DNA from: Bacteroidales bacterium
GTDB taxonomy: Bacteria > Bacteroidota > Bacteroidia > Bacteroidales > UBA4417
Assembly: GCA_016707785.1 (NCBI GenBank)
Contig: JADJGZ010000014.1
Location: 1 to 64,000 of the forward strand
Length of the DNA stretch: 64,000 nucleotides
Direction of reading: 5' to 3'
Shown here piece after piece: positions 1 to 11,594 of this stretch (within the stretch, counting starts at the first letter, position 1; the number at the start of each line of letters is the position of its first letter). The notes beneath the pieces were generated by a model. It was not told the origin of the DNA. It searched no databases and saw only the letters and a list, made by a program, of their open reading frames with translations. A program made the translations under genes and the position numbers.

Positions 1-1093
1 CCCTGTAGCCACCATCCCTTAAATATTTCTGGCGTTCGGTGAGTTTAAGGTCCGCTTTGATCATATCTTCCACCAGTGCATCCAGGTCATATTCAGGCAC
101 CCAGTTCAGCAAACGTTTTGCCTTTGAAGGATCCCCCAGCAACAATTCCACCTCTGTAGGCCTGAAATACTGCGGATCCACCTCCACCACCACACTTCCT
201 TTTGGCAATGTACACTGATCATTTTCTATCCCCACCAATATTGCTTTCTCATTCACCCCTTCTCCCTGGAATTCAATGGTAAGTCCGGCAAGCTCAAATG
301 ATTTCCTGACAAAGTCCCTCACTTCTGTAGTAACTCCCGTGGCAATCACAAAATCATCCGGAGTAGACTGTTGCATCATCAGGTACATGGCACGGATATA
401 ATCCTTGGCATGTCCCCAATCCCTTTTCGCAGAAAGATTCCCAAGGAATAATTTATCCTGTAAACCCAATGCAATCCTGGCTACCGCCATCGTGATCTTG
501 CGCGTAACAAACGTTTCACCCCTGATAGGAGATTCATGATTGAAAAGGATACCATTGGATGCAAACAAACCATAAGCTTCTCTATAGTTTACTGTAATCC
601 AGTATCCATATAGCTTTGCAACCGCATAAGGGCTCCTGGGATAGAAAGGAGTAAGCTCCGACTGTGGAGTTTCTCTTACCAGTCCGTACAGTTCACTGGT
701 TGATGCCTGGTAGAATTTGGTTTTTTCTACTAAACCCAACAGTCTGATGGCTTCCAGGAGCCTGAGCGTTCCAAGTCCATCTGCATTAGCAGCATATTCC
801 GGACTATCGAAACTCACCTTTACATGGCTCATTGCGGCAAGGTTATAAATCTCATCCGGTTGAACCTCCTGAACGATACGGATCAGGTTTGCAGCATCCG
901 TCAAATCCCCGTAATGGAGAAAGAAATTCCTGTGTTCTGCATGCGGGTCCTGGTATAAGTGATCGATGCGATCTGTGTTAAAGAGGGAACTCCTGCGTTT
1001 GATCCCATGAACAATATATCCTTTTTTCAGGAGGAATTCTGCCAGGTAGGCACCGTCTTGACCTGTGATTCCTGTGATGAGAGCGACTTTCAT
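1..1093 (-). CDS. gmd: GDP-mannose 4,6-dehydratase, C-terminus cut by window edge
   Basis: Cytoplasmic short-chain dehydratase/epimerase that converts GDP-D-mannose to GDP-4-keto-6-deoxy-D-mannose, the entry step to GDP-fucose, GDP-rhamnose and related sugars for capsule or O-antigen. The reading starts at an ATG (complement of 1091-1093). Residues 7-14 are the nucleotide-binding motif TGITGQDG. The catalytic segment TSELYG and the active-site stretch YPRSPYAVAK (YxxxK) follow near the middle, and the family motif NHESPIRGETFVTRK is present. About 364 codons are visible, against roughly 370 for the family, so only a few C-terminal residues are missing. The next gene, also on the minus strand, is a nucleotide-sugar oxidoreductase, which suggests the right-hand end of a polysaccharide cluster continuing to the left. 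Confidence 0.95.
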   Translation of the reverse strand, partial: MKVALITGITGQDGAYLAEFLLKKGYIVHGIKRRSSLFNTDRIDHLYQDPHAEHRNFFLHYGDLTDAANLIRIVQEVQPDEIYNLAAMSHVKVSFDSPEYAANADGLGTLRLLEAIRLLGLVEKTKFYQASTSELYGLVRETPQSELTPFYPRSPYAVAKLYGYWITVNYREAYGLFASNGILFNHESPIRGETFVTRKITMAVARIALGLQDKLFLGNLSAKRDWGHAKDYIRAMYLMMQQSTPDDFVIATGVTTEVRDFVRKSFELAGLTIEFQGEGVNEKAILVGIENDQCTLPKGSVVVEVDPQYFRPTEVELLLGDPSKAKRLLNWVPEYDLDALVEDMIKADLKLTERQKYLRDGGYR

Positions 1094-1218
1094 TTTATAT
1101 AATTTGAATGCTGATCGTTATTTTTATAAGTTGATCACAATACTATGAATACTGGTTATTCAGATAATGAAGGTAAGCAACAGGTCTTTATTGATTAATC
1201 CGGTCAAAACCTGGTTTA

Positions 1219-2136
1219 TTATTTCACCATCTCCCTGATTTGCTGCACAATTTCGATGCTTCTTCTCGAGTCTTCCAGTCCAAAACCGTTTCCGGCAAGG
1301 ATTTGTTCATAAGAGCGAGTATGTAAATCCGTAAAACCTTCACTGAATTCAATCTCAGCTCCATCCATGGTGATTGATCGGTAAGTCCGCTTGCCGGCAG
1401 CTTTTGCTGATTCAGGCAAGTAATCAGGATTGATGCTCAGGAACCAGTTAACTCTTGCCTTTTCCAACAAAAGGAAGCCGGAAGCATGATCCTCAGTATG
1501 TTCTTTCACACGGTTTTCCTTCACATTTCCAAAAATCCAGGTGAGCATATCAAAGAAGTGGACACCAATATTGGTTGCAATCCCTCCCGATTTACTCATA
1601 TCCCCTTTCCAGGAAATATGATACCACTTCCCACGACTGGTGATATAACTGAGATCCACATCATAGACACTACCGGCGGGACTATTGGCAATCTGTTCTT
1701 TCAAAGCTATGATTGCAGGGTGTATTCGTAATTGAAGGATGGTAAATATTTTCTTCCCTGTCTCATTTTCCAGGACCTTAAGTGCATCGAGGTTCCATGG
1801 ATTGAGTACCAGCGGTTTTTCACATATCGCATGAGCCTCATTTCTCAGGGCAAGCCTGATATGGGCATCGTGCAGGTAATTGGGTGAGCAGATACTCACA
1901 TAATCAATTTTGCTCAACGGATCACGCCTGCGGAGTTTATCCATAAACCGGTCGAAGCGCTCAGGTTCCGTGAAGAATTCTGCGTCAGGGAAATAGCTGT
2001 CCATAATGCCAACGCCATCATATTTATCGAGCGCTGCAACCAATTGATTCCCGGTTTCTTTGATAGCTTTCAAATGCCTGGGGGCTATATATCCACCTGC
2101 ACCAATTAATCCAAATTTCAGTGGTTTATTACTCAT
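1219..2136 (-). CDS. Gfo/Idh/MocA oxidoreductase, WlbA/WbpB-like UDP-GlcNAcA 3-dehydrogenase
   Basis: NAD-dependent sugar-nucleotide dehydrogenase of the Gfo/Idh/MocA family, 305 residues. The N-terminal Rossmann fold shows GLIGAGGYIAPRH (residues 9-21). The family motif EKPLV carries the catalytic lysine near residue 108. The segment KWYHISWKGD followed by SGGIATNIGVHFFD is characteristic of WlbA/WbpB enzymes, which oxidise UDP-N-acetylglucosaminuronic acid at C3 on the way to diacetylated mannuronic acid in O-antigens. The family is seen; the exact substrate is inferred from these motifs and from adjacency to gmd (125 bp downstream on the same strand). Other WlbA partners (aminotransferase, acetyltransferase) are not in the window. 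Confidence 0.85.
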   Translation of the reverse strand: MSNKPLKFGLIGAGGYIAPRHLKAIKETGNQLVAALDKYDGVGIMDSYFPDAEFFTEPERFDRFMDKLRRRDPLSKIDYVSICSPNYLHDAHIRLALRNEAHAICEKPLVLNPWNLDALKVLENETGKKIFTILQLRIHPAIIALKEQIANSPAGSVYDVDLSYITSRGKWYHISWKGDMSKSGGIATNIGVHFFDMLTWIFGNVKENRVKEHTEDHASGFLLLEKARVNWFLSINPDYLPESAKAAGKRTYRSITMDGAEIEFSEGFTDLHTRSYEQILAGNGFGLEDSRRSIEIVQQIREMVK

Positions 2137-2261
2137 AAGTTATACATAAGTCTGTTCAATAATTCTGATACTCACTCTGGAAGGGAATACAATTAATGCC
2201 CATATGAAGAAAAGATAAACATCATTCTCTGAATATGACATCACAAATTTACACTATTTGG

Positions 2262-2269
2262 TACATTTG
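2262..2269 (+). promoter_or_regulatory. Bacteroidota -7 element (TACATTTG)
   Basis: TACATTTG matches the TAnnTTTG -7 consensus of the Bacteroidota primary sigma factor. It lies 19 bp before the ATG at 2289 and inside the longer reading that begins at 2235, which argues that 2289 is the real start of the methyltransferase. No good -33 TTTG is seen at the usual 19-21 bp spacing. Confidence 0.5.
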
Positions 2270-2288
2270 TTATCAAAACATACCCTTC

Positions 2289-3089
2289 ATGACCGGAATA
2301 ATCACTTCAACCAGCAATCCCCGGATACGGAATCTCCTGCAATTACAATCGAAAAGCAAGGAACGCCGTAAACAGAACCTTATGCTGATCGAGGGATTCA
2401 GAGAGATCTCCAGGGCTCTGGCAGCTGGCGTAGTTGTTACTGAATTATATTATTGTAAAGAAGCCGATCAACAGGGTTTTTTCCGTGATTTCGGAAGTAA
2501 ACTTAATAAAACTGATATATTTGAGATCAGTAAAGCTGTTTTTGAGAAAATAGCTTACAGAGAAGGTTCTGATGGGATGATGGCGCTTGCTGTACCTCCG
2601 GAGGAAAGACTCAATACTTTGAAATTAAGTGTAAATCCATTGATAATTATCCTGGAATCAGTAGAAAAGCCCGGCAACCTTGGCGCAGTGATGCGCACAG
2701 CAGATGCTGCCGGAGTAGATGCAGTAATTATCAGTGATCCTTTAACCGATATTTATAATCCCAATACCATTCGTTCCAGTGTAGGGTGTATTTTTACGAC
2801 ACCTGTTGTGGCTGCAGGTTCCGAAGAAGTGATGAAATGGCTTACTCAGCAGGGAATAAAAACCTATGCAGCTGCATTAACAGCATCAGCCCGGAACGTA
2901 TATCAATTTGATTTCAGAGGTCCAACTGCATTTGTTATGGGAACAGAAGCAACCGGGTTGAGTAAGTCCTGGTTGGATTTCAGCACTTCCCAGGTAATAA
3001 TCCCCATGAATGGAATAGCCGATTCCCTGAATGTTTCAGTAAGCACTGCAATTGTAGTATATGAAGCCTACCGGCAGAGGATGAAATAG
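2289..3089 (+). CDS. SpoU/TrmH family RNA 2'-O-methyltransferase
   Basis: SAM-dependent 2'-O-ribose methyltransferase of the SPOUT (SpoU) class acting on rRNA or tRNA; RlmB-type 23S methylation is the closest annotation. The N-terminal substrate-binding part (residues 1-105) includes LMLIEGFREI. The knotted catalytic domain has motif 1 ESVEKPGNLGAVMRTADAAG, motif 2 FVMGTEATGLS and motif 3 IPMNGIADSLNVSVSTAI, all intact. The start at 2289 gives 266 residues, normal for the family. An in-frame ATG at 2235 would add 18 residues without homology and would overlap the promoter element. It is divergent from the WlbA-like gene and followed by repeats rather than a terminator. Confidence 0.93.
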   Translation: MTGIITSTSNPRIRNLLQLQSKSKERRKQNLMLIEGFREISRALAAGVVVTELYYCKEADQQGFFRDFGSKLNKTDIFEISKAVFEKIAYREGSDGMMALAVPPEERLNTLKLSVNPLIIILESVEKPGNLGAVMRTADAAGVDAVIISDPLTDIYNPNTIRSSVGCIFTTPVVAAGSEEVMKWLTQQGIKTYAAALTASARNVYQFDFRGPTAFVMGTEATGLSKSWLDFSTSQVIIPMNGIADSLNVSVSTAIVVYEAYRQRMK

Positions 3090-3098
3090 TGCCGTGGC

Positions 3099-3164
3099 CT
3101 CAGTGCTGAGTGCTGAGTGCTGAGTGCCGGGTGCCGGGTGCTGAGTGCTGAGTGCTGGAAGTGA
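3099..3164. repeat. Heptamer tandem array GTGCTGA/GTGCCGG
   Basis: About nine direct copies of a 7-bp unit (GTGCTGA, with GTGCCGG variants) directly after the stop of the SpoU gene. The same unit family recurs at 13836-14300. No coding or RNA function is visible. The unit is too short and lacks spacers, so it is not CRISPR. Confidence 0.8.
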
Positions 3165-3327
3165 CCAGCCAAAATGCGAAGTCCGGATGCCAACCAGTCA
3201 AAGCCAAATCTTTCAGTCAAATCAAATCCAAATCAAATTTAATTAATCCAAAAATCAAATTATCCAATTGTATGAATCCAAGTTCCTTATTTGCATTTTC
3301 AAATTCAAATCCTAACATCTCTAAAAT

Positions 3328-3388
3328 TCATCAAACATCCGACATCAAACACATCCGACATCAAACATCCGACATTAAACATCCGATA
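3328..3388. repeat. Heptamer tandem array ACATCCG/ACATCAA at porin 3' end
   Basis: Alternating 7-bp units ACATCCG and ACATCAA form a 14-bp compound repeat that runs up to the stop codon of the minus-strand porin gene (complement of 3389-3391). The same repeat lies 4 bp from the stop codon of rpe at 14470. The preceding stretch 3165-3327 is AT-rich, with AATCAAATCC-like degenerate repeats and no gene. Confidence 0.8.
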
Positions 3389-5425
3389 TTAATCATAGAA
3401 AACCCAGGTCACACCCGCTTTAAAAGCAGCATCTGCGCCCGGATAGTGAGGAGTCATGATATAAGAATATCCGAACCACCCTGCATTCATATGTTGGTAT
3501 TTCAGGAAGATCCTGGCACGTTTTACTTTTAGGTTAATAAAGGCGTCAATATAGGGATAATCGCCAAAGACCTCAGTATTTTGCTTATAGAACATCCTGA
3601 CGGCCGGCATATATTTATCAGCATGATAGGCTGAGTAGTACAATCCCTGTAGCCCGATTTCAGCCAGTAGCACTTTTTTAAATAATAGCCTGCTATAACT
3701 GATGGATGCATCGGCTACAACTGAAGGCAAACTGACAATGCTATCCCTGGAAGTTTGCTGCAAAGTTACATGGGCATCAAATATCCAATGACTTAACCGG
3801 AAGATTTTGGCGGCATCCGCACGATATATGCTTATTGCATCCTGTGACTGCTCGGGTTGGATATCTTCATTCAACCAGGTATAGTTGGATGTTCGGAAGT
3901 AGGAAACCCCCAGTTCATAACCAAAGAATTCAAGTTTGGCTGTTGCGGAAAGATAATCCTGGCTTTTGAGATCCCTGTCCCAGCGAAAATGATTAGAGAA
4001 ATAGTGAGAAAAGAAATAATCAGCGTGCCTCAGACCTTTTGAAGCAGTCAGAGAAATACGTTTCAGTGATTCCTTTTTACCAAAATACTGGTAGAACTGG
4101 CCTTTTAATTCATAGTCTCCACTATTATATCCTCCGATCGAAAGGTGTCCATCTGCAATGAAATAGGTTTTCCGGGCGATGATCCCTTTAAGAGTACCGA
4201 AAGGAGTAATTTGGGTATATTGTTTTTGAATGAGTGAATTAGTCACTAATTCCTTAGCACTAAATACATAGACAGGAACCATTTGATTCACCTGGTATTC
4301 TGTTGTGAATCCGATCTTATCGATCCTATGACTGATCCCAAAGGCGTATTGGAATGGAAAACTGCTGCCGGATGTATCCGGTTCAATATTTGAGTAAACA
4401 AAATGGTTTTCTAATTGAGTATGAAAGTTAGAATCAAGTGTACTCACAGAATCTCCATATACAGTTGGATAAAACCTGGAAAGAATGGAAGTGTATGTCT
4501 TATCATCCTGGAATGCGGTGGTTAAGCGCTTATATTTAAAGGTATGCACGATTCTGCCTGCATTGAATTTCTTTGTCTGACTTTCTATAGAATCTGTTTT
4601 CGATGGGCCTTGTCGCTGCAAAGTAAAATAATGCTGAAGCAGGATACCTGCATTTTTTGAGCGATTGCTGGCATTATTCAGGTTAACATTAATAGTCTTG
4701 CGGTTACTTTCAGTATTCTCCTGGAAGACTGAATCATAGGTGATTCCTCCGTTTTCATAATTTTGCTGCCGATCGTTCAGGTATGCAGCCATCACTCCGT
4801 ATCTCTTATCAGGCAGAACATACCTGACTGTGAAATAGCCGGTAGCGTAATAAGCTCTCTGGCGCAGGTATAATCCCGGGGAGTTCTGGTATCTTGCATG
4901 CAATCCAAGAGTCAGCCCTTTTTTTACCTGTTGACTGTGACTGAAAAGAAGCTGTTGTTCTTTAGCTTTCCCCATTACATAATGTAGCTCTGAAAAGGGT
5001 TTCTCGAGTTCATAAAACTTTATATTCTCTATTTGATATTGATAAACGTTGAAAGCATCCTTCCTGAAAGTCATTCCCATTGTACTGTTATCAGTGAAGG
5101 TAATGGGTGTAACGGCTGAGCCAACATTGCCTAGTGAGGCATAGGTCTGTTTATTTTTTTCAAGAACACTGTATTGATGAAAAGCGTGAAGGCCGGCAGT
5201 ATAGGGCTTTTGAGTATAAGAAGCGTAAAGATTAAAGGTATATACGAGAGTTCTGGCGGTATCGGGACTCAGGGCTGATTTTTCCTTACTAGTCTCCTGG
5301 TTGGTGTTCTCAGATTCCTCCTCACCTTCAGAACTTCCCTGCCGGAATTTATTAATCTGGGCATGAAGACTAAGCGTATACACCAGTAAGGGTAGGAGGG
5401 AGGCTATTTTCAGAAATTGTTTCAA
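3389..5425 (-). CDS. Putative outer-membrane porin (Porin_10-like)
   Basis: A 678-residue outer-membrane beta-barrel protein. Residues 1-22 form a signal peptide ending LSLHAQ. An acidic, low-complexity linker (GSSEGEEESENTNQETSKEK) follows. The remainder alternates aromatic and polar residues in amphipathic strands (for example YNSGDYELKGQFYQYFG) with many Tyr/Phe girdle residues. The protein ends TWVFYD, an aromatic-rich C-terminal strand as expected for a BAM substrate. This architecture and length match the Bacteroidota 'putative porin' family; the transported solute is unknown. It is transcribed alone, and its stop abuts a heptamer repeat array rather than a terminator. Confidence 0.8.
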   Translation of the reverse strand: MKQFLKIASLLPLLVYTLSLHAQINKFRQGSSEGEEESENTNQETSKEKSALSPDTARTLVYTFNLYASYTQKPYTAGLHAFHQYSVLEKNKQTYASLGNVGSAVTPITFTDNSTMGMTFRKDAFNVYQYQIENIKFYELEKPFSELHYVMGKAKEQQLLFSHSQQVKKGLTLGLHARYQNSPGLYLRQRAYYATGYFTVRYVLPDKRYGVMAAYLNDRQQNYENGGITYDSVFQENTESNRKTINVNLNNASNRSKNAGILLQHYFTLQRQGPSKTDSIESQTKKFNAGRIVHTFKYKRLTTAFQDDKTYTSILSRFYPTVYGDSVSTLDSNFHTQLENHFVYSNIEPDTSGSSFPFQYAFGISHRIDKIGFTTEYQVNQMVPVYVFSAKELVTNSLIQKQYTQITPFGTLKGIIARKTYFIADGHLSIGGYNSGDYELKGQFYQYFGKKESLKRISLTASKGLRHADYFFSHYFSNHFRWDRDLKSQDYLSATAKLEFFGYELGVSYFRTSNYTWLNEDIQPEQSQDAISIYRADAAKIFRLSHWIFDAHVTLQQTSRDSIVSLPSVVADASISYSRLLFKKVLLAEIGLQGLYYSAYHADKYMPAVRMFYKQNTEVFGDYPYIDAFINLKVKRARIFLKYQHMNAGWFGYSYIMTPHYPGADAAFKAGVTWVFYD

Positions 5426-5467
5426 GGCTATAATCAGGAAGATGGAAGTTAATTAATTTTTACCTTG

Positions 5468-5475
5468 CAAAAATA
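5468..5475 (-). promoter_or_regulatory. Candidate -7 element (TATTTTTG) of porin gene
   Basis: On the minus strand TATTTTTG fits TAnnTTTG and lies about 43 bp before the porin ATG. No convincing -33 TTTG is visible at the expected distance, so this is only a candidate. Confidence 0.4.
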
Positions 5476-5576
5476 CCTAAAATCCTTCTAGTTATTGCAG
5501 TAATTAACTAACGTTATGTATTATTGGAATTAGGTGGTTTCCTCCAGTATTTCCTCAGACGATACCCTGGGTTTTC

Positions 5577-5715
5577 AAATCCCGAAGGGAAATGCTGCCA
5601 GTATCAAATTTCCTGCAAGGAATCATGTTCATTAAAGGATTCCCGAAGGGAATCATGTTCATCAAAGAATTCCCGCAGGGAAACCATCACCGGTAGGGAT
5701 TCCCGAAGGGAATCA
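5577..5715. repeat. Cluster of small palindromes around CCCGAAGGG
   Basis: Five copies of a short imperfect palindrome lie within about 140 bp. Two are identical 17-mers GATTCCCGAAGGGAATC (5638-5654 and 5698-5714). The variants are CCCGAAGGGA near 5581, TTCCTGCAAGGAA near 5610 and ATTCCCGCAGGGAAA near 5669. They are spaced by AT-rich linkers such as ATGTTCATCAAA. Each could form a hairpin with a 6-8 bp stem. The array sits between the porin promoter and the rRNA operon terminator. A CCCGAAGGGAAGCC motif recurs in the arrays at 14130-14180. Confidence 0.75.
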
Positions 5716-5726
5716 ACATCAATAAC

Positions 5727-5758
5727 AAAAAAAAACCCTGCCAGAGACTGACAGGGTT
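5727..5758 (-). terminator. Rho-independent terminator of the rRNA operon
   Basis: On the minus strand an 11-bp stem AACCCTGTCAG / CTGGCAGGGTT with loop TCT is followed by a run of eight or more T. The single mismatch in the plus-strand reading is a U-G wobble only in the minus-strand RNA, which confirms the orientation. It lies 3-4 bp after the 5S 3' end. Confidence 0.9.
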
Positions 5759-5761
5759 ATA

Positions 5762-5871
<110 letters not shown>

Positions 5872-5956
5872 AAAGTTTTTAATATCTTAGGTTCTATAAA
5901 GAATTGACAAACACGAAAGAAAATACACAATTTATATTGATGAAATGCTTGACGTC

Positions 5957-8853
<2,897 letters not shown>

Positions 8854-8908
8854 ATGCTCGATGTCAATTATAAACATCAATCTAATTTATGTATTTTCTT
8901 TCAGTATG

Positions 8909-8918
8909 TCAAAGAACG
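8909..8918 (-). promoter_or_regulatory. boxA-like antitermination site, spacer copy A
   Basis: The minus strand reads CGTTCTTTGACA, close to the boxA consensus TGCTCTTTAACA bound by NusB-S10 during rRNA antitermination. The position just upstream of 23S matches the spacer boxA of other bacteria. This is inference from sequence similarity. Confidence 0.5.
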
Positions 8919-8997
8919 TAGTGATTTCGGATTTTTGAATTCGGATTTCGGATTTTTAAAGTCCTATATTCGAAATTCGCGATCCACAATCGACTTG

Positions 8998-9025
8998 TGG
9001 AGAATAAGGAGTCGAACCCTTGATC
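8998..9025 (-). pseudogene. tRNA-Ala 3' relic in the spacer
   Basis: The minus-strand segment ATCAAGGGTTCGACTCC followed by TTATTCTCCACA matches the T-arm and 3' acceptor strand of the neighbouring tRNA-Ala. It lacks the 5' acceptor strand, D-arm and a normal anticodon arm. An 8-bp hairpin GATCTGTC/GACAGATC with loop AAAC stands where the anticodon arm would be. It cannot form a tRNA and is read as a by-product of the spacer duplication. Confidence 0.65.
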
Positions 9026-9060
9026 TGTCGTTTGACAGATCTTCCAAAATTTCCAGCATG

Positions 9061-9070
9061 TTAAAGAACG
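9061..9070 (-). promoter_or_regulatory. boxA-like antitermination site, spacer copy B
   Basis: The minus strand reads CGTTCTTTAACA, which differs from boxA TGCTCTTTAACA only at its first two positions. It is a second copy, created by the spacer duplication, between tRNA-Ala and 23S. Confidence 0.55.
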
Positions 9071-9139
9071 TTGTGATTTCGGATTTTTGATTTCGGATTG
9101 CGGATTTAATAAATCCAAAATTCGCAATCCACAATCCAA

Positions 9140-9236
9140 TGGTGGAGAATAAGGGATTCGAACCCTTGACCCCTAGCTTGCCCGGGGGGCGTTAGTGCAA
9201 AGCTAGTGCTCTAGTCAACAACTGAGCTAATCCCCC
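9140..9236 (-). tRNA. tRNA-Ala (TGC), aberrant: extra bases in anticodon and D loops
   Basis: Located between tRNA-Ile and 23S as expected. The acceptor stem GGGGGAT/ATTCTCC, T-arm AAGGGTTCGAATCCCTT and an encoded CCA are intact. The anticodon arm should read CTAGC-TTTGCAA-GCTAG but carries about 17 extra bases (CTAACGCCCCCCGGGCA) after TTTGCA. The D-loop reads AGTTGTTGACTA instead of AGTTGGTTA and has lost the G18-G19 pair. The total is 97 nt including CCA, against the usual 76. This could be a dead copy in one of several rRNA operons or a consensus error. A spliced intron is unlikely at 17 nt in bacteria. Confidence 0.7.
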
Positions 9237-9248
9237 AAAACGACTGTG

Positions 9249-9322
9249 TAGTCCCGCGCAGAGTTGAACTGCGGACCCCTACATTATCAGTGTAGTGCTC
9301 TAACCAACTGAGCTACGGGACT
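9249..9322 (-). tRNA. tRNA-Ile (GAT)
   Basis: A normal 74-nt cloverleaf. Acceptor AGTCCCG/CGGGACT, D-arm GCTCAGTTGGTTAGAGC, anticodon stem-loop CTACA-CTGATAA-TGTAG with anticodon GAT, T-arm GCAGTTCAACTCTGC. CCA is not encoded. It occupies the usual place in the 16S-23S spacer. Confidence 0.96.
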
Positions 9323-9411
9323 ATTAATTCCTTTTCCCTCAGGGCAGCGCCCTCACTCACTCGCTTGGGTTAACAATAAAAACATGAAGTCAACACAGTA
9401 GTGAATATCCT

Positions 9412-9431
9412 TCCCGTCATTACTGACGGGA
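9412..9431. repeat. Palindrome TCCCGTCA-TTAC-TGACGGGA
   Basis: A perfect 8-bp inverted repeat with a 4-nt loop between 16S and tRNA-Ile. It resembles the hairpins inserted in the tRNA-Asp fragments at 40150-40185 and 40663-40685 (cores CCCGTC and TGACG). It could be part of the 16S processing stem or a member of a small palindromic repeat family. Confidence 0.55.
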
Positions 9432-9448
9432 CCAGAATAAATCACTCT

Positions 9449-10976
<1,528 letters not shown>

Positions 10977-11059
10977 GTTGATCTTAAATGTCTCAAGAAA
11001 TATTCTACTCTTTTCTAATTGAAAAGGGATATTCGCTACTGTGTGATTGACTTCAGTTT

Positions 11060-11070
11060 TTCAAAGAACG
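11060..11070 (-). promoter_or_regulatory. boxA-like site in 16S leader (proximal)
   Basis: The minus strand reads ACGTTCTTTGAAAAA about 85 nt upstream of the 16S 5' end. It resembles boxA and the spacer copies at 8909 and 9061. A role in rRNA antitermination is inferred. Confidence 0.5.
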
Positions 11071-11170
11071 TTTGACTTATATTTTGCCGTTGCCGGCTTT
11101 GTCATTCAATTTCTAATTCCCAACTTTTTCTTACCGACCCCTTTTGGGACCGTTTTTTGTTTTGGGACTG

Positions 11171-11200
11171 CAAAGGTAATAATCTTTTTTATTCCCACAA
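11171..11200 (-). promoter_or_regulatory. rRNA operon candidate promoter, proximal
   Basis: The minus strand has -33 TTGT and -7 TACCTTTG separated by 18 bp, fitting the Bacteroidota consensus TTTG-N19-TAnnTTTG. It lies about 195 bp upstream of 16S. Confidence 0.6.
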
Positions 11201-11231
11201 CACTTTTTATAAAAAAAATGTTAACAATTTT

Positions 11232-11242
11232 TTAAAGAACGT
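11232..11242 (-). promoter_or_regulatory. boxA-like site in 16S leader (distal)
   Basis: The minus strand reads ACGTTCTTTAAAAAA, a second boxA-like copy between the proximal and middle promoters, so that transcripts from the middle and distal promoters would carry two copies. Confidence 0.45.
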
Positions 11243-11263
11243 TGGTTGTTTTCAAATGGGCTG

Positions 11264-11295
11264 CAAATGTATAACGATGTTTTGAATTGACCAAA
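11264..11295 (-). promoter_or_regulatory. rRNA operon candidate promoter, middle
   Basis: The minus strand has -33 TTTG and -7 TACATTTG separated by 20 bp, an essentially perfect Bacteroidota promoter and the strongest of the three. Confidence 0.7.
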
Positions 11296-11422
11296 TAATT
11301 TGTGAAAAAAAATCAAAAATCTTTTAGTCTCCATATTTTCAGTGTTTTATGATTAAAACTTCTGAAACCCTCATCAATAGCGACTTGCAAACCTTCAATG
11401 AACTTGTGCTGTAAAGCGGGTG

Positions 11423-11455
11423 CAAAAGTAGAAAGATTTTTTATATATCCTACAA
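11423..11455 (-). promoter_or_regulatory. rRNA operon candidate promoter, distal
   Basis: The minus strand has -33 TTGT and -7 TACTTTTG separated by 21 bp. Together with the other two it forms a tandem promoter set in the 618-bp gap between 16S and the divergent gene at 11595. The rest of that gap is AT-rich and holds no gene. Confidence 0.6.
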
Positions 11456-11542
11456 CTATTTTAAAAAAAAATAAATATATTTTTTAAGTAACAGTGAATC
11501 AGTTAAATATGCTTAAAAATATTTTTGATTATCATAAATCTA

Positions 11543-11550
11543 TACTTTTG
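11543..11550 (+). promoter_or_regulatory. Candidate -7 element (TACTTTTG) for the gene at 11595
   Basis: TACTTTTG fits TAnnTTTG and lies 44 bp before the ATG at 11595. A TTTG sits only 15 bp upstream, so the -33 element is weak or absent. Confidence 0.4.
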
Positions 11551-11594
11551 AAGTTATTATTAAACCATCTATATCCTTCTATCTGCATGATCAT

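Larger units (their letters stand above)
8902..9171. repeat. Direct duplication in the 16S-23S spacer (two copies of about 120 bp)
   Basis: Copy A (about 8902-9021) and copy B (about 9053-9171) contain the same series in the same order. Each has a boxA-like AAAGAACG, then GATTTCGGATTTTTGA-type 8-bp repeats, then ATTCGC-GATCCACAATC, then GTGGAGAATAAGG and CGAACCCTTGA from the tRNA-Ala 3' end. Copy B leads into the tRNA-Ala gene. Copy A has only the tRNA 3' fragment. The copies differ by many substitutions and small indels, so the duplication is not an exact assembly repeat. Confidence 0.75.

Noticed and set aside
3152..3532. Plus-strand 126-residue frame across repeats and the porin 3' end
   Set aside because: Low-complexity start in the repeat and antisense to a well-supported gene.
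5524..5751. 75-residue plus-strand frame rich in SRRE repeats
   Set aside because: Arises from the palindromic repeats and the rRNA terminator; no gene-like start or context.
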